Below, piece by piece: positions 19,573-28,579 of a DNA stretch of 36,439 nucleotides. A model generated the notes under the pieces. The model was given only the letters and a program-made list of their open reading frames with translations, was not told the DNA's origin and made no database searches. Each line of letters starts with the position of its first letter. Position 1 is the stretch's first letter. The translations under genes were made by a program, and so were the position numbers. Where the stretch lies: positions 1 to 36,439 of the forward strand of contig CALLIG010000156.1 in assembly GCA_938009735.1 (NCBI GenBank), written 5' to 3'. This DNA is from an uncultured Flavobacteriaceae bacterium. Its GTDB lineage: Bacteria; Bacteroidota; Bacteroidia; Flavobacteriales; Flavobacteriaceae.

Positions 19573-19627
19573 AGTCAATTTTGATATAAATTATGTTCAA
19601 TTATTTTTATATAAAATTAAACTAAAA

Positions 19628-20290
19628 ATGACGAAAAGCGAAAAGGTAGATTTCACCATCAAAACGCTTCAGGAATTGTACCCAACCATTCCCGTGCCAT
19701 TAGATCACAAAGACCCTTACACCCTGCTAATTGCGGTATTAATGTCTGCTCAAAGTACCGATGTTCGGGTAAATAAAATCACACCTTTACTGTTTGCAAA
19801 AGCTGATAATCCGTATGATATGATCAAGCTATCGGTTGAAGAGATTCGAGAAATCATAAAGCCAGTTGGTTTATCACCAATGAAAGCTAAAGGTATTTTC
19901 GGATTATCGAAAATGTTGGTAGAAATGTATGATGGTATTGTTCCACAAGAACTAGAATTGCTAGAAGAATTTCCGGCGGTTGGTCACAAAACGGCAAGTG
20001 TTGTAGTTTCACAGGCATTCGGAATTCCAGCATTTCCGGTTGACACACATATTCACAGATTAATGTATCGTTGGGGTTTTACAAATGGAAAGAATGTGGT
20101 ACAAACTGAAAAAGACGCTAAACGCCTGTTTCCTAAAGAATTATGGAATGATTTACACCTGCAAATTATTTGGTATGGACGTGAATATTCACCAGCAAGA
20201 GGTTGGAATATGGAAAAAGATACGATCACCAAGACCATTGGAAGGAAAAAAGTAATTGAAGATTATTATAAAACTAAAAAGACCCGCTAA
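19628..20290 (+). CDS. nth: Endonuclease III (HhH-GPD DNA glycosylase)
   Basis: PYTLLIAVLMSAQSTDVRVNKITP, EEFPAVGHKTASVVVSQAFGIPAFPVDTHIHRL (catalytic Lys/Asp retained); ORF-track start (19526) extends into divergent bcp; start reset to 19628. Confidence 0.9.
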   Translation: MTKSEKVDFTIKTLQELYPTIPVPLDHKDPYTLLIAVLMSAQSTDVRVNKITPLLFAKADNPYDMIKLSVEEIREIIKPVGLSPMKAKGIFGLSKMLVEMYDGIVPQELELLEEFPAVGHKTASVVVSQAFGIPAFPVDTHIHRLMYRWGFTNGKNVVQTEKDAKRLFPKELWNDLHLQIIWYGREYSPARGWNMEKDTITKTIGRKKVIEDYYKTKKTR

Positions 20291-20305
20291 TTGCGGGTCT
20301 TTTTT
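20276..20305. terminator. Bidirectional terminator; nth stop codon lies in the loop
   Basis: AAAAAGACCCGC-TAATT-GCGGGTCTTTTTT. Confidence 0.8.
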
Positions 20306-20447
20306 AGTTTAAAATGTTTTCAAACTTGAAGTCTTTATATTCAATCACATGGAGTGATTTCGAAAAGTTCAGTAAAAACCGAACTGTTTCTTTACTAGAC
20401 CTAACAAGTGTACATTCTTTTTCGTGTTCAGAGTAAATTTTTTCCAT
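20304..20447 (-). CDS. 47-aa small protein downstream of ECF sigma factor (copy 1)
   Basis: Reverse-strand translation: MEKIYSEHEKECTLVRSSKETVRFLLNFSKSLHVIEYKDFKFENILN; paralogue of 21517-21660. Confidence 0.7.
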   Translation of the reverse strand: MEKIYSEHEKECTLVRSSKETVRFLLNFSKSLHVIEYKDFKFENILN

Positions 20448-20520
20448 ATTGGTATAGTCTTGTTATGATAGAATAACGCAACTAAAATGGAAATATTGTT
20501 TTTACTGTCTGAACGGAATG

Positions 20521-21102
20521 TTAATTAGTCAGTACTATATTATTCTTATCTATTATTTTTCGCAGGTTAATTAAGGCATATCTCATTCTACCAAGTGCGG
20601 TATTGATACTGACACCAGTATTTTCAGAGATTTCTTTAAAACTCATGTCTTTATAAATACGCATTAAAAGCACTTCTTTCTGATCATCTGGTAATTCTTC
20701 AATTAAATCTCTTAAATCAGAATCAATTTGATCTTTAATGATTTGTTTTTCGGCATTTAACTTATCGTCACCAATTACTGAGAAGATATTGAAGTCATCA
20801 TTACCTTCAAACTTGGGCATTCTTTTGTTTTTTCTAAAATGATCAATGATCAAGTTATGTGCAATTCTCATTACCCATGGCAAAAATTTACCCTCTTCAC
20901 TATAAGATCCTTTCTTTAAGGTCTTGATTACTTTAATAAAGGTATCTTGAAAGATATCTTCAGTAATATCTCTATCCAATACTTTTGAATAGATAAAACT
21001 TGTAATACGCTGGTTATGTCTGTTGATTAAAACTTCTAACGATTTTTCATCTCCACTAATGTAATCTCTTACTAGTACTGAGTCTTCAATCTGATTTTCC
21101 AT
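20521..21102 (-). CDS. RNA polymerase ECF sigma-70 factor (copy 1)
   Basis: TEDIFQDTFIKVIKTL, GKFLPWVMRIAHNLIIDHFRKNKR, MSFKEISENTGVSINTALGRMRYALINLRK; start set to 21102 by ungapped alignment with copy 2 (ORF extends to 21162). Confidence 0.9.
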   Translation of the reverse strand: MENQIEDSVLVRDYISGDEKSLEVLINRHNQRITSFIYSKVLDRDITEDIFQDTFIKVIKTLKKGSYSEEGKFLPWVMRIAHNLIIDHFRKNKRMPKFEGNDDFNIFSVIGDDKLNAEKQIIKDQIDSDLRDLIEELPDDQKEVLLMRIYKDMSFKEISENTGVSINTALGRMRYALINLRKIIDKNNIVLTN

Positions 21103-21463
21103 GCGAGTAGGTTTTTTAGTTAAAGTTTGGGACTCTCTGTTTGAAAGTTTTTTTTGAGCCATTTGGTTACTTTTTGAGTTTAATTTTAAATCTTAGCATT
21201 ATTGCGTCGATTTTCAATTATGACCTAAAACTATATATATCGGGGCGATCGAAAAAAAACTTGTTGTCAAACTAGCAGTTTATGATGTGAAAACGCACTT
21301 TTCTATTTTTAAACAAAATAAAGTGCACAAGATGGCGTTATCATCTCTTCGTTTTCAAGAAGTCGTTCGTCGATGTTTTTAGGCATTTTATCGACATGTA
21401 CATGACTACATTGAATATTCAAACAACACCTACAAGCTAAATCTTACATAATGTGAAGCACAA

Positions 21464-21497
21464 AAAAGCCCCGACAATTAAAATTGTCGGGGCTTTT
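21464..21497. terminator. Strong terminator after the upstream sigma/small-ORF unit
   Basis: AAAAGCCCCGACAATT-AA-AATTGTCGGGGCTTTT perfect stem. Confidence 0.85.
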
Positions 21498-21516
21498 ACT
21501 ATATGTATTGAAATAC

Positions 21517-21660
21517 TTAGTTCATGTTAGATTCAAATGTCATACCCTTTACTTTGGTTATTTTAAGGGATTTTGAATAATTCAATAAAAACGATACCGT
21601 TTCTGGTTTAGCTTTTACGATTTTAGAATTTTCCTGTTTCTTATTGTAAATTTTTTCCAT
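21517..21660 (-). CDS. 47-aa small protein downstream of ECF sigma factor (copy 2)
   Basis: Reverse-strand translation: MEKIYNKKQENSKIVKAKPETVSFLLNYSKSLKITKVKGMTFESNMN; 21/47 identical to copy 1 without gaps. Confidence 0.7.
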   Translation of the reverse strand: MEKIYNKKQENSKIVKAKPETVSFLLNYSKSLKITKVKGMTFESNMN

Positions 21661-21734
21661 ATCTAGTTTAGTATTGTTTGATATGATAACGCTACCAAAA
21701 CTAAATATAATGAAATGACTCGTTCTACAACCTA

Positions 21735-22316
21735 TTAATTCGTTAAAACAATATTATTCTCATTTATGATCTTTCTAAGGTTGATTAATGCGTAGCGCAT
21801 TCTACCTAAAGCTGTATTAATACTTACACCAGTATTTTCCGAAATTTCCTTAAAACTCATGTCCTTATATATACGCATCATTAATACTTCTCTTTGATCC
21901 ACAGGTAACTCCTCTATTAAAGCAGTTAGATCACAATCTATTTGATCTTTGATTAGTTGACTTTCAATGTTTAATTTTTCATCGCCCATTACAGAGAAGA
22001 TATTAAAACTATCTCCACCAGTATACATTGGCATTCTTCTATTCTTTCTAAAATGATCAATAATAAGATTATGCGCAATGCGCATTACCCAAGGTAAAAA
22101 TTTACCTTCTTCATTATAAGTACCTCTTTTCAGCGTTCGTATAACTTTAATAAAAGTGTCTTGAAAAATATCTTCAGTAATACCTCGGTCATTGACCTTT
22201 GAATAAATAAAACTACTGATGCGTTGATTGTGCCTGTTGATGAGTGCTTCTAGTGCTCTTTCATCTCCGGCAATGTATCTCTGAATTAAAATGGGGTCGT
22301 CAATCTTTACTTCCAT
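21735..22316 (-). CDS. RNA polymerase ECF sigma-70 factor (copy 2)
   Basis: Near-duplicate of 20521-21102, both 193 aa and alignable without gaps. Confidence 0.92.
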   Translation of the reverse strand: MEVKIDDPILIQRYIAGDERALEALINRHNQRISSFIYSKVNDRGITEDIFQDTFIKVIRTLKRGTYNEEGKFLPWVMRIAHNLIIDHFRKNRRMPMYTGGDSFNIFSVMGDEKLNIESQLIKDQIDCDLTALIEELPVDQREVLMMRIYKDMSFKEISENTGVSINTALGRMRYALINLRKIINENNIVLTN

Positions 22317-22553
22317 AACTATTACTTTTTTTGGTTAAACTTAGGGGCCTCTTCAATACGAAAAGGTCTTGTGGGTCATTCTTCCAATTGTAAAAAGTAA
22401 TGTTGCGTTATAGGCTTTTTGACGTTTAAGTGAGTTCAAATATAGATAAAATAATATAATTCTAAAAAAATTCTATTGTTACACACACATTTAATGTCGC
22501 AAACTATACAATTCTAGCGAATGAAAAGTTGATATTGTATCTTTGACATCCTT

Positions 22554-25346
22554 ATGAAAAAGATGCCGAATATACTTGACGTTAACCCCAAAGAAAACAT
22601 TATTATTAAAGGTGCAAAATTGCACAATTTAAAAAATATTGATGTTGTTATTCCTAGAAACAAGTTAGTTGTAATTACAGGTTTATCCGGATCAGGAAAA
22701 TCAAGTCTTGCTTTCGACACCTTATATGCAGAGGGACAACGGCGTTATGTAGAAAGCTTGTCATCATATGCTAGACAATTCTTAGGGAAGCTTGACAAAC
22801 CAAAAGTTGATTATATAAAAGGAATAGCACCCGCCATTGCCATTGAGCAAAAGGTAAATTCAACCAACCCGAGATCTACTGTTGGCACTACTACTGAAAT
22901 TTATGATTATTTAAAATTACTTTTTGCACGAATCGGAAGAACAATTTCTCCTATTTCAGGTAATGAAGTAAAAAAGAATACAGTAAGTGATGTTGTCAAT
23001 CATGTCAAAACATATGAGGCAGGTACGAAACTACTATTGCTAGCTCCAATCAAAATTCAAGAGGATAGAGATTCTTTAAAATCGCTGCAATTATTTTCCA
23101 AACAAGGCTATGCTAGAATAAAATATAAAGGAGAAGTACTTCGGATTGATGCTGCCCCTGAAAATATAGGTAAGGAATTCGATTTGGTAGTTGATAGAAT
23201 CATCACTAAAGATGATGAAGATTTCTATAACCGTTTGGCGAATGCAATTGATACTGCATACTTTGAAGGTAAAGGGGATTGCATAATAGAGGAACTAGCT
23301 TCTGAAAAGCAATTACTTTTTAGTAACAAGTTTGTGCTAGACGGAATGTCTTTCTTAGAACCTAACGTTCATTTATTCAGTTTTAATAATCCTTATGGGG
23401 CTTGCCCGAAATGTGAAGGGTATGGCGATGTCATAGGAATAGATGAAGATTTGGTAATTCCGAATACGGCACTATCCGTATTTGAAAATGCAGTTTTTGC
23501 TTGGCGTGGAGAAAGTATGGGCTTCTATCGTGATGAGTTGGTGAACTCAGCGTACAAATTTGATTTTCCTATTCATAAGCCCTGGTTTGAATTATCCGAA
23601 GAACAAAAACAATTGGTTTGGGATGGCAATGAGCATTTTATAGGCCTTCATAAATTCTTTGGTAAACTAGAAGAGAAAAGTTACAAAATACAGAACCGTG
23701 TCATGCTATCCCGCTATCGCGGAAAAACCAGATGTAAAGTTTGTAAAGGCAGACGTTTACGACCAGAGACTGATTATGTAAAAGTAGCTGATAAATCAAT
23801 ATCAGATTTGGTAGAGCTACCTATTGACAAACTAGTTACATTCTTTGAAAGTATTGAATTAAATGATCATGATTCGCAAATTGCAAAGCGACTACTGAAA
23901 GAAATCAATACAAGACTTGGCTTTTTATATAAGGTTGGTTTAAACTATTTAACTCTAAATCGTAAATCAAATACCTTATCAGGTGGAGAAAGTCAGCGTA
24001 TCAATCTCGCTACTTCTTTAGGTAGTAGTTTGGTCGGCTCTATGTATATCTTAGATGAACCGAGTATTGGGCTGCATCCAAAGGATACTGAAAACCTAAT
24101 CGATGTTTTAAAATCATTACGTGATTTAGGTAATACCGTTATTGTAGTTGAGCATGATGAGGATATTATGAAAGCTGCCGATGAAGTCATTGATATAGGT
24201 CCTGAAGCTGGAACTCATGGCGGAGAAGTAGTTGCGCATGGCACCTTAGCTGAAGTTTTACTTTCTTCTTCACTAACCGCTAGTTATTTAAATGGTACGG
24301 AAGAAATTGCAGTTCCTGAAAAAAGAAGGACCTCTAAAAATTTCATAAAGATTAAAGGAGCGAGAGAAAACAACCTCAAAAACATAGATGTAACCTTTCC
24401 GCTAAACATGCTAACTGTTGTTACGGGAGTATCTGGTAGTGGTAAAAGTACTTTAGTCAAAAAGCTGCTTTACCCTATAATACTAAAAGAAGTTGGTGGC
24501 TATGGCCAAAAAGCTGGACAATACACTTCTTTTGAAGGAACATATAAGGATATCAAACATGTTGAATTTGTAGATCAAAACCCAATTGGTAGGTCTTCAA
24601 GATCAAACCCTGTTACCTATATTAAAGCCTACGATGATATTCGAAGTCTTTATGCATCTCAGAAATTAAGTAAAATTCGTGCTTATCAAGCCAAACACTT
24701 TTCCTTTAATGTTGATGGTGGTCGTTGTGAAAAATGTAAAGGAGAAGGTGAAATTACGGTAGAAATGCAGTTTATGGCCGATGTGCATTTAGAATGTGAT
24801 ACTTGTGGTGGCAAACGTTTTAAAAAGGAGGTCCTCGAAGTAAAATTTGAAGAAGCCAATATCGACGACATCTTAAATATGACCATAGATGATGCCATTG
24901 CTTTCTTTGAAACGCATCAACAGACTAAATTAGTTACCAAACTTAAACCCTTACAAGATGTAGGTCTGGGCTACGTAACATTAGGGCAGTCCTCCTCTAC
25001 CCTTTCTGGTGGAGAAGCGCAAAGAATCAAGTTGGCCTCTTTTCTGGTAAAAGGAAAAGCCAAAGACAAAGCGCTATTCATTTTTGACGAACCCACAACC
25101 GGACTCCATTTTCACGATATTAAAAAGTTATTGAAATCTTTCAATGCCTTAATTGCAACAGGGCACTCTATTGTAGTGATTGAGCATAATATCGAATTAA
25201 TAAAATGTGCAGATTATATCATTGACTTAGGACTCGAAGGAGGAGATTATGGCGGGCAACTACTAGCTGATGGTACTCCCGAAGAGGTTATAACCAGTAA
25301 AACTTCTCATACAGCTCGATACCTTAGAGATAAATTGTTAAACTAA
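22554..25346 (+). CDS. uvrA: Excinuclease ABC subunit UvrA
   Basis: VVITGLSGSGKSSLAFDTLYAEGQRRYVESLSSYARQFL, LSGGESQRINLATSLGSSLVGSMYILDEPSIGLH, CEKCKGEGEITVEMQFMADVHLECDTCGGKRF; start may be 22563. Confidence 0.95.
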   Translation: MKKMPNILDVNPKENIIIKGAKLHNLKNIDVVIPRNKLVVITGLSGSGKSSLAFDTLYAEGQRRYVESLSSYARQFLGKLDKPKVDYIKGIAPAIAIEQKVNSTNPRSTVGTTTEIYDYLKLLFARIGRTISPISGNEVKKNTVSDVVNHVKTYEAGTKLLLLAPIKIQEDRDSLKSLQLFSKQGYARIKYKGEVLRIDAAPENIGKEFDLVVDRIITKDDEDFYNRLANAIDTAYFEGKGDCIIEELASEKQLLFSNKFVLDGMSFLEPNVHLFSFNNPYGACPKCEGYGDVIGIDEDLVIPNTALSVFENAVFAWRGESMGFYRDELVNSAYKFDFPIHKPWFELSEEQKQLVWDGNEHFIGLHKFFGKLEEKSYKIQNRVMLSRYRGKTRCKVCKGRRLRPETDYVKVADKSISDLVELPIDKLVTFFESIELNDHDSQIAKRLLKEINTRLGFLYKVGLNYLTLNRKSNTLSGGESQRINLATSLGSSLVGSMYILDEPSIGLHPKDTENLIDVLKSLRDLGNTVIVVEHDEDIMKAADEVIDIGPEAGTHGGEVVAHGTLAEVLLSSSLTASYLNGTEEIAVPEKRRTSKNFIKIKGARENNLKNIDVTFPLNMLTVVTGVSGSGKSTLVKKLLYPIILKEVGGYGQKAGQYTSFEGTYKDIKHVEFVDQNPIGRSSRSNPVTYIKAYDDIRSLYASQKLSKIRAYQAKHFSFNVDGGRCEKCKGEGEITVEMQFMADVHLECDTCGGKRFKKEVLEVKFEEANIDDILNMTIDDAIAFFETHQQTKLVTKLKPLQDVGLGYVTLGQSSSTLSGGEAQRIKLASFLVKGKAKDKALFIFDEPTTGLHFHDIKKLLKSFNALIATGHSIVVIEHNIELIKCADYIIDLGLEGGDYGGQLLADGTPEEVITSKTSHTARYLRDKLLN

Positions 25347-25363
25347 ATTGATCTTGTATTTCT

Positions 25364-25636
25364 ATGGATATTGAAATTTGCTGTCCTAAATGTGAATGGA
25401 AACCTGATGGCAGGGCTTATTGGCAATGCAGCTGTGGGTGTACATGGAATACTTTTGAAACTGCTGGCAAATGCCCATCGTGTGCAAAAAGCTGGGAAGA
25501 TACTATGTGTCCTGGACCAGGCTTTCCTGGCGGATGTGGTAAATGGTCTAAACATATAGACTGGTATCGCAACCTTGATAAGAGTTTCAAGGAAGAACTT
25601 GAAAAAAGTTTTAAAGAAATTTCGGTGAAACAATAG
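25364..25636 (+). CDS. Cys-rich zinc-ribbon protein (90 aa)
   Basis: CCPKCEWKPDGRAYWQCSCGCTWNTFETAGKCPSCAKSWEDTMCPGPGFPGGCGKW; starts 17 nt after uvrA. Confidence 0.7.
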   Translation: MDIEICCPKCEWKPDGRAYWQCSCGCTWNTFETAGKCPSCAKSWEDTMCPGPGFPGGCGKWSKHIDWYRNLDKSFKEELEKSFKEISVKQ

Positions 25637-25791
25637 GGCTGATAGCAACTCTAAGGCTATAAAAAACATATTACAACATCGTAATAATCTGATTTTCAAT
25701 ATTTTACTTATCAACTAAAATTTCTGGCACGCTGTTTGGTATATACTAATCGAATGTGAATAATTCCATTCAGAATTTAAAACCTTATATC

Positions 25792-27039
25792 ATGAGAAAT
25801 TTAGTACTCATATTTACAGCTCTTATTTTAGGTACCTCTGGTATCATAGCTGGTACAACTGATGATAAGGTTGCTGAACGCAATGCTTATCGTAACAATA
25901 ACAACAGATCTTTTATTTTTGTTGAAAACGGCATTACGTTTTCCGTTTATCCTGATGGCGAATTTGATTTTTACATCGACAACAGAATTGGCAACCGTAG
26001 AAATAATGTAACCTTTAATTCAGGTTTCGATTATAGTCCATATGCTCAATATGATGATTATGGAGCGGTAGTTCAAGTTGAGAATGTTCCAATCTTTTAT
26101 GACCATTATGGTCGAGTTGCCCAAGTTGGTGATGTAGATGTAACTTATAACAACAACAGAGTGTATTCAGTAGGTAATATGTTTGTGTATTACAACCGAA
26201 GAGGCTTTTACGATTATCACACAGGTTATATCAACAGTTTTAACAGACGTTATGTATACCGACCGTTTCACGGCTTCTTTGCAAGACCATCTTTAGGATT
26301 TAGTTTAGTATTCGGTAATCCTTACAGAAGGTTTTACAGCCCAACACGATATTCGTTTTACAACCCTTACAGGTATAATAGTCGAAGAACTTTTGCAAAG
26401 TTAGGTAGAGAACACAGGTATAACCGTGTTCGCAAACAAAGATCAACAGTTTATAGAAACGATAAAAGAGTTGCTGTACGAAACAATGCTCGAAGAAGTA
26501 ATAAAACAGTAGCTAGAAGCAATGGGAGTCGTACAAATAGAACTGCCGCTCGAAGTAATGCTAACCGTTCTAACAGAACTTCAACAAGAAGTAATTCGAA
26601 CAGAACAGTAGCTAGAACAAATACAAAACGTTCAAATACTAGAGCCAACGGAAGAAGCACTACTGTAAGAAGTAGTAACTACCGAAAAGGTAATAGTACT
26701 AATGGCAGAACGGTAACTAAAAGACAAGTTACTCGAACGCCTCAAAGAACAACTGTAAAAAGAAGTACGTCAACAGTACGTAAGCCAGTTAGTAGAACTG
26801 TAAAAAGAACTGCTAACAGAACACAGAGAACAGTTGCTAGACCAACGCAACGAACTTCAAGAAGTACTGGTAATACCAGCAGAAGTTCAAGCAAAAGGTC
26901 TTATAACAAGGCTCCTGCAAGAAGCTCTAGAAGTACAGCAAGCAGAAGCACATCTTCAAGATCGGTTCGTAAAGCACCAGCTCGAAGTTCAAGAAGTACA
27001 AAAAGTGCGTCTACCTCAAGAAGTAGAGGAAGACAATAA
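25792..27039 (+). CDS. Secreted protein with Arg/Ser/Thr/Asn-rich low-complexity C-terminus
   Basis: Signal-peptide-like MRNLVLIFTALILGTSGIIAG; Tyr/Asn/Phe-rich middle; degenerate (A/N)RSN(R)T-type C-terminal repeats. Confidence 0.75.
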   Translation: MRNLVLIFTALILGTSGIIAGTTDDKVAERNAYRNNNNRSFIFVENGITFSVYPDGEFDFYIDNRIGNRRNNVTFNSGFDYSPYAQYDDYGAVVQVENVPIFYDHYGRVAQVGDVDVTYNNNRVYSVGNMFVYYNRRGFYDYHTGYINSFNRRYVYRPFHGFFARPSLGFSLVFGNPYRRFYSPTRYSFYNPYRYNSRRTFAKLGREHRYNRVRKQRSTVYRNDKRVAVRNNARRSNKTVARSNGSRTNRTAARSNANRSNRTSTRSNSNRTVARTNTKRSNTRANGRSTTVRSSNYRKGNSTNGRTVTKRQVTRTPQRTTVKRSTSTVRKPVSRTVKRTANRTQRTVARPTQRTSRSTGNTSRSSSKRSYNKAPARSSRSTASRSTSSRSVRKAPARSSRSTKSASTSRSRGRQ

Positions 27040-27066
27040 AAATAGTTTTTAGGTTGGTTAGTTGTA

Positions 27067-27104
27067 AGCCCTGTAGCAAATTCATTTGCTGCAGGGCTTT
27101 TTTT
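27067..27104 (+). terminator. Rho-independent terminator (possibly bidirectional)
   Basis: AAGCCCTGtAGCAAA-TTCA-TTTGCTGCAGGGCTT followed by T-run. Confidence 0.8.
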
Positions 27105-27112
27105 ATTTCAAG

Positions 27113-28579
27113 CTATGATGCTTTAAAACGTTTCAGTAGCTTATCAATAATACCGGTAATATCTTCAGAGATCTTAAAGCGATATAAAACAAATACATAT
27201 AATACTACCATAGGAATACTCTTAAATAGAATATTTACAATAGGATGATATGGAAAACTCAAAAAATAGAAAGACACTCCAATTACGATCAAAAGAGCCA
27301 ACACCTTTAATGTATCAGCAGTAAACGGAAGCATTTTAAATTTGACGTTTACATAAATCAATTTAATTGTATTAAAAATGAAAAATGCGAGCAGACTTGC
27401 TGTTGCGGCACCTTCAATACCAAATTGAGGAATTAGCCAGTAGTTGAACAAAATAGTCAAAATCGCAAGCAATAGACCCATAAGCAATATGGCTCTGTAA
27501 TAATCTGAATTGTATAAAATCGCATTGTTATTTCCTAAAAGAGAATCATATACTTTGACTAAACCAATTATTAGCACTACAAAAAATCCGCCACGATAGG
27601 CTTCAGGAATTACCTGGTATAGTTCTTCCACATTCAAAACAATCAATAAAAACAATATACCCGAGGCTATAAATAAGGTCAAGGAACTTTTTTGATATAA
27701 GGTTTTTAACCCTGCATTATCCTTATCATTTAAAAGCTTTGCTGTTAAGGGCGATGTGATTTGTTGCATGCTACGAGAAGGTACTCCTATAACTACTGCG
27801 ATATATACTGATACACCGTAATAAGCGACATTCTCAATGTCAATTAACTGATTTAACATCACTTTATCAACTTCTAACAAAACAACGGCGGCAGAACCAC
27901 CAATGATTATTAAGGCACTATAACTTAATATACTTTTAATGTTCTCAGGCCAATTGAAATTAAGCTTAGGCATACGTAATTTGTAGGCATATATTTTCAT
28001 AAATACCATTCGTATGATATAAAGACCTACCAAAGCCATTAAAAAAAAGTCAACTGTAATAGTTTTAAAATAAAGAAGAATCAGCAATATCATAGTTCCA
28101 GCTCTCACGAAAACTTCTTTCATGAAATTCCCGAAAACGGACTTCATATGTACTTTGGCCCAGGCATAGAAAATCTCAAAATACGCCATTGCTATCCCAG
28201 TAATGAAAATGTACCAGACATAGTCTTTTACAATTACGTTTTGTTGAGATAAAAAATCTCCAATTAAGTCATTAGCCACATAAACAAACCCCAACAGCGG
28301 AAGAATAAGTAGCAAGGGCAACAAAAGCATAAGGGTTAAAAAACTATCCGAGTTTTCATTTTTTGAAAATGAACTAAAAAACTTAACGATGGTATTCGGT
28401 ACCCCGAAAGCCATTATTGGCATTAAAATATTTGAATACGCCAAAATAACGCCAACTAAACCATAGTACTCAGGAGTAAAAAATTCAGTAAATAAAAAAA
28501 GAGTATTTACTGCACCTATGGCAAAACCGATATAGGTTATTACAGTATTATTCAGCGCTTGTTTGAGTACGATACCCAT
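27113..28579 (-). CDS. Polysaccharide biosynthesis / oligosaccharide flippase family protein
   Basis: Multi-TM; VITYIGFAIGAVNTLFLFTEFFTPEYYGLVGVILAYSNILMPIMAFGVPNTIVKFF. Confidence 0.85.
   Translation of the reverse strand: MGIVLKQALNNTVITYIGFAIGAVNTLFLFTEFFTPEYYGLVGVILAYSNILMPIMAFGVPNTIVKFFSSFSKNENSDSFLTLMLLLPLLLILPLLGFVYVANDLIGDFLSQQNVIVKDYVWYIFITGIAMAYFEIFYAWAKVHMKSVFGNFMKEVFVRAGTMILLILLYFKTITVDFFLMALVGLYIIRMVFMKIYAYKLRMPKLNFNWPENIKSILSYSALIIIGGSAAVVLLEVDKVMLNQLIDIENVAYYGVSVYIAVVIGVPSRSMQQITSPLTAKLLNDKDNAGLKTLYQKSSLTLFIASGILFLLIVLNVEELYQVIPEAYRGGFFVVLIIGLVKVYDSLLGNNNAILYNSDYYRAILLMGLLLAILTILFNYWLIPQFGIEGAATASLLAFFIFNTIKLIYVNVKFKMLPFTADTLKVLALLIVIGVSFYFLSFPYHPIVNILFKSIPMVVLYVFVLYRFKISEDITGIIDKLLKRFKAS

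Noticed and set aside
19526-19627. N-terminal extension of endonuclease III
   Set aside because: Would run antisense into bcp; the MTKSEKVDF start at 19628 fits the family N-terminus.
20521-22316. Transposon-mediated duplication of the sigma units
   Set aside because: No transposase, terminal inverted repeats or target-site duplications seen; sequence divergence suggests an old tandem duplication.
25371-25559. 62-aa ORF overlapping the zinc-ribbon gene in another frame
   Set aside because: The 25364-25636 frame has the coherent CxxC pattern; this one has none.
26451-26660. 69-aa Leu-rich minus-strand ORF resembling a membrane protein
   Set aside because: Complement of Arg/Ser codon repeats yields artificial Leu/Ala/Val-rich sequence.
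26500-27039. Possible CRISPR or tandem DNA repeat array
   Set aside because: The repetition is degenerate and protein-coding (Arg/Ser-rich), with no constant repeat or spacer length.
26834-27052. 72-aa plus-strand out-of-frame ORF
   Set aside because: Alternate frame of the Arg/Ser-rich repeat tail; no independent support.
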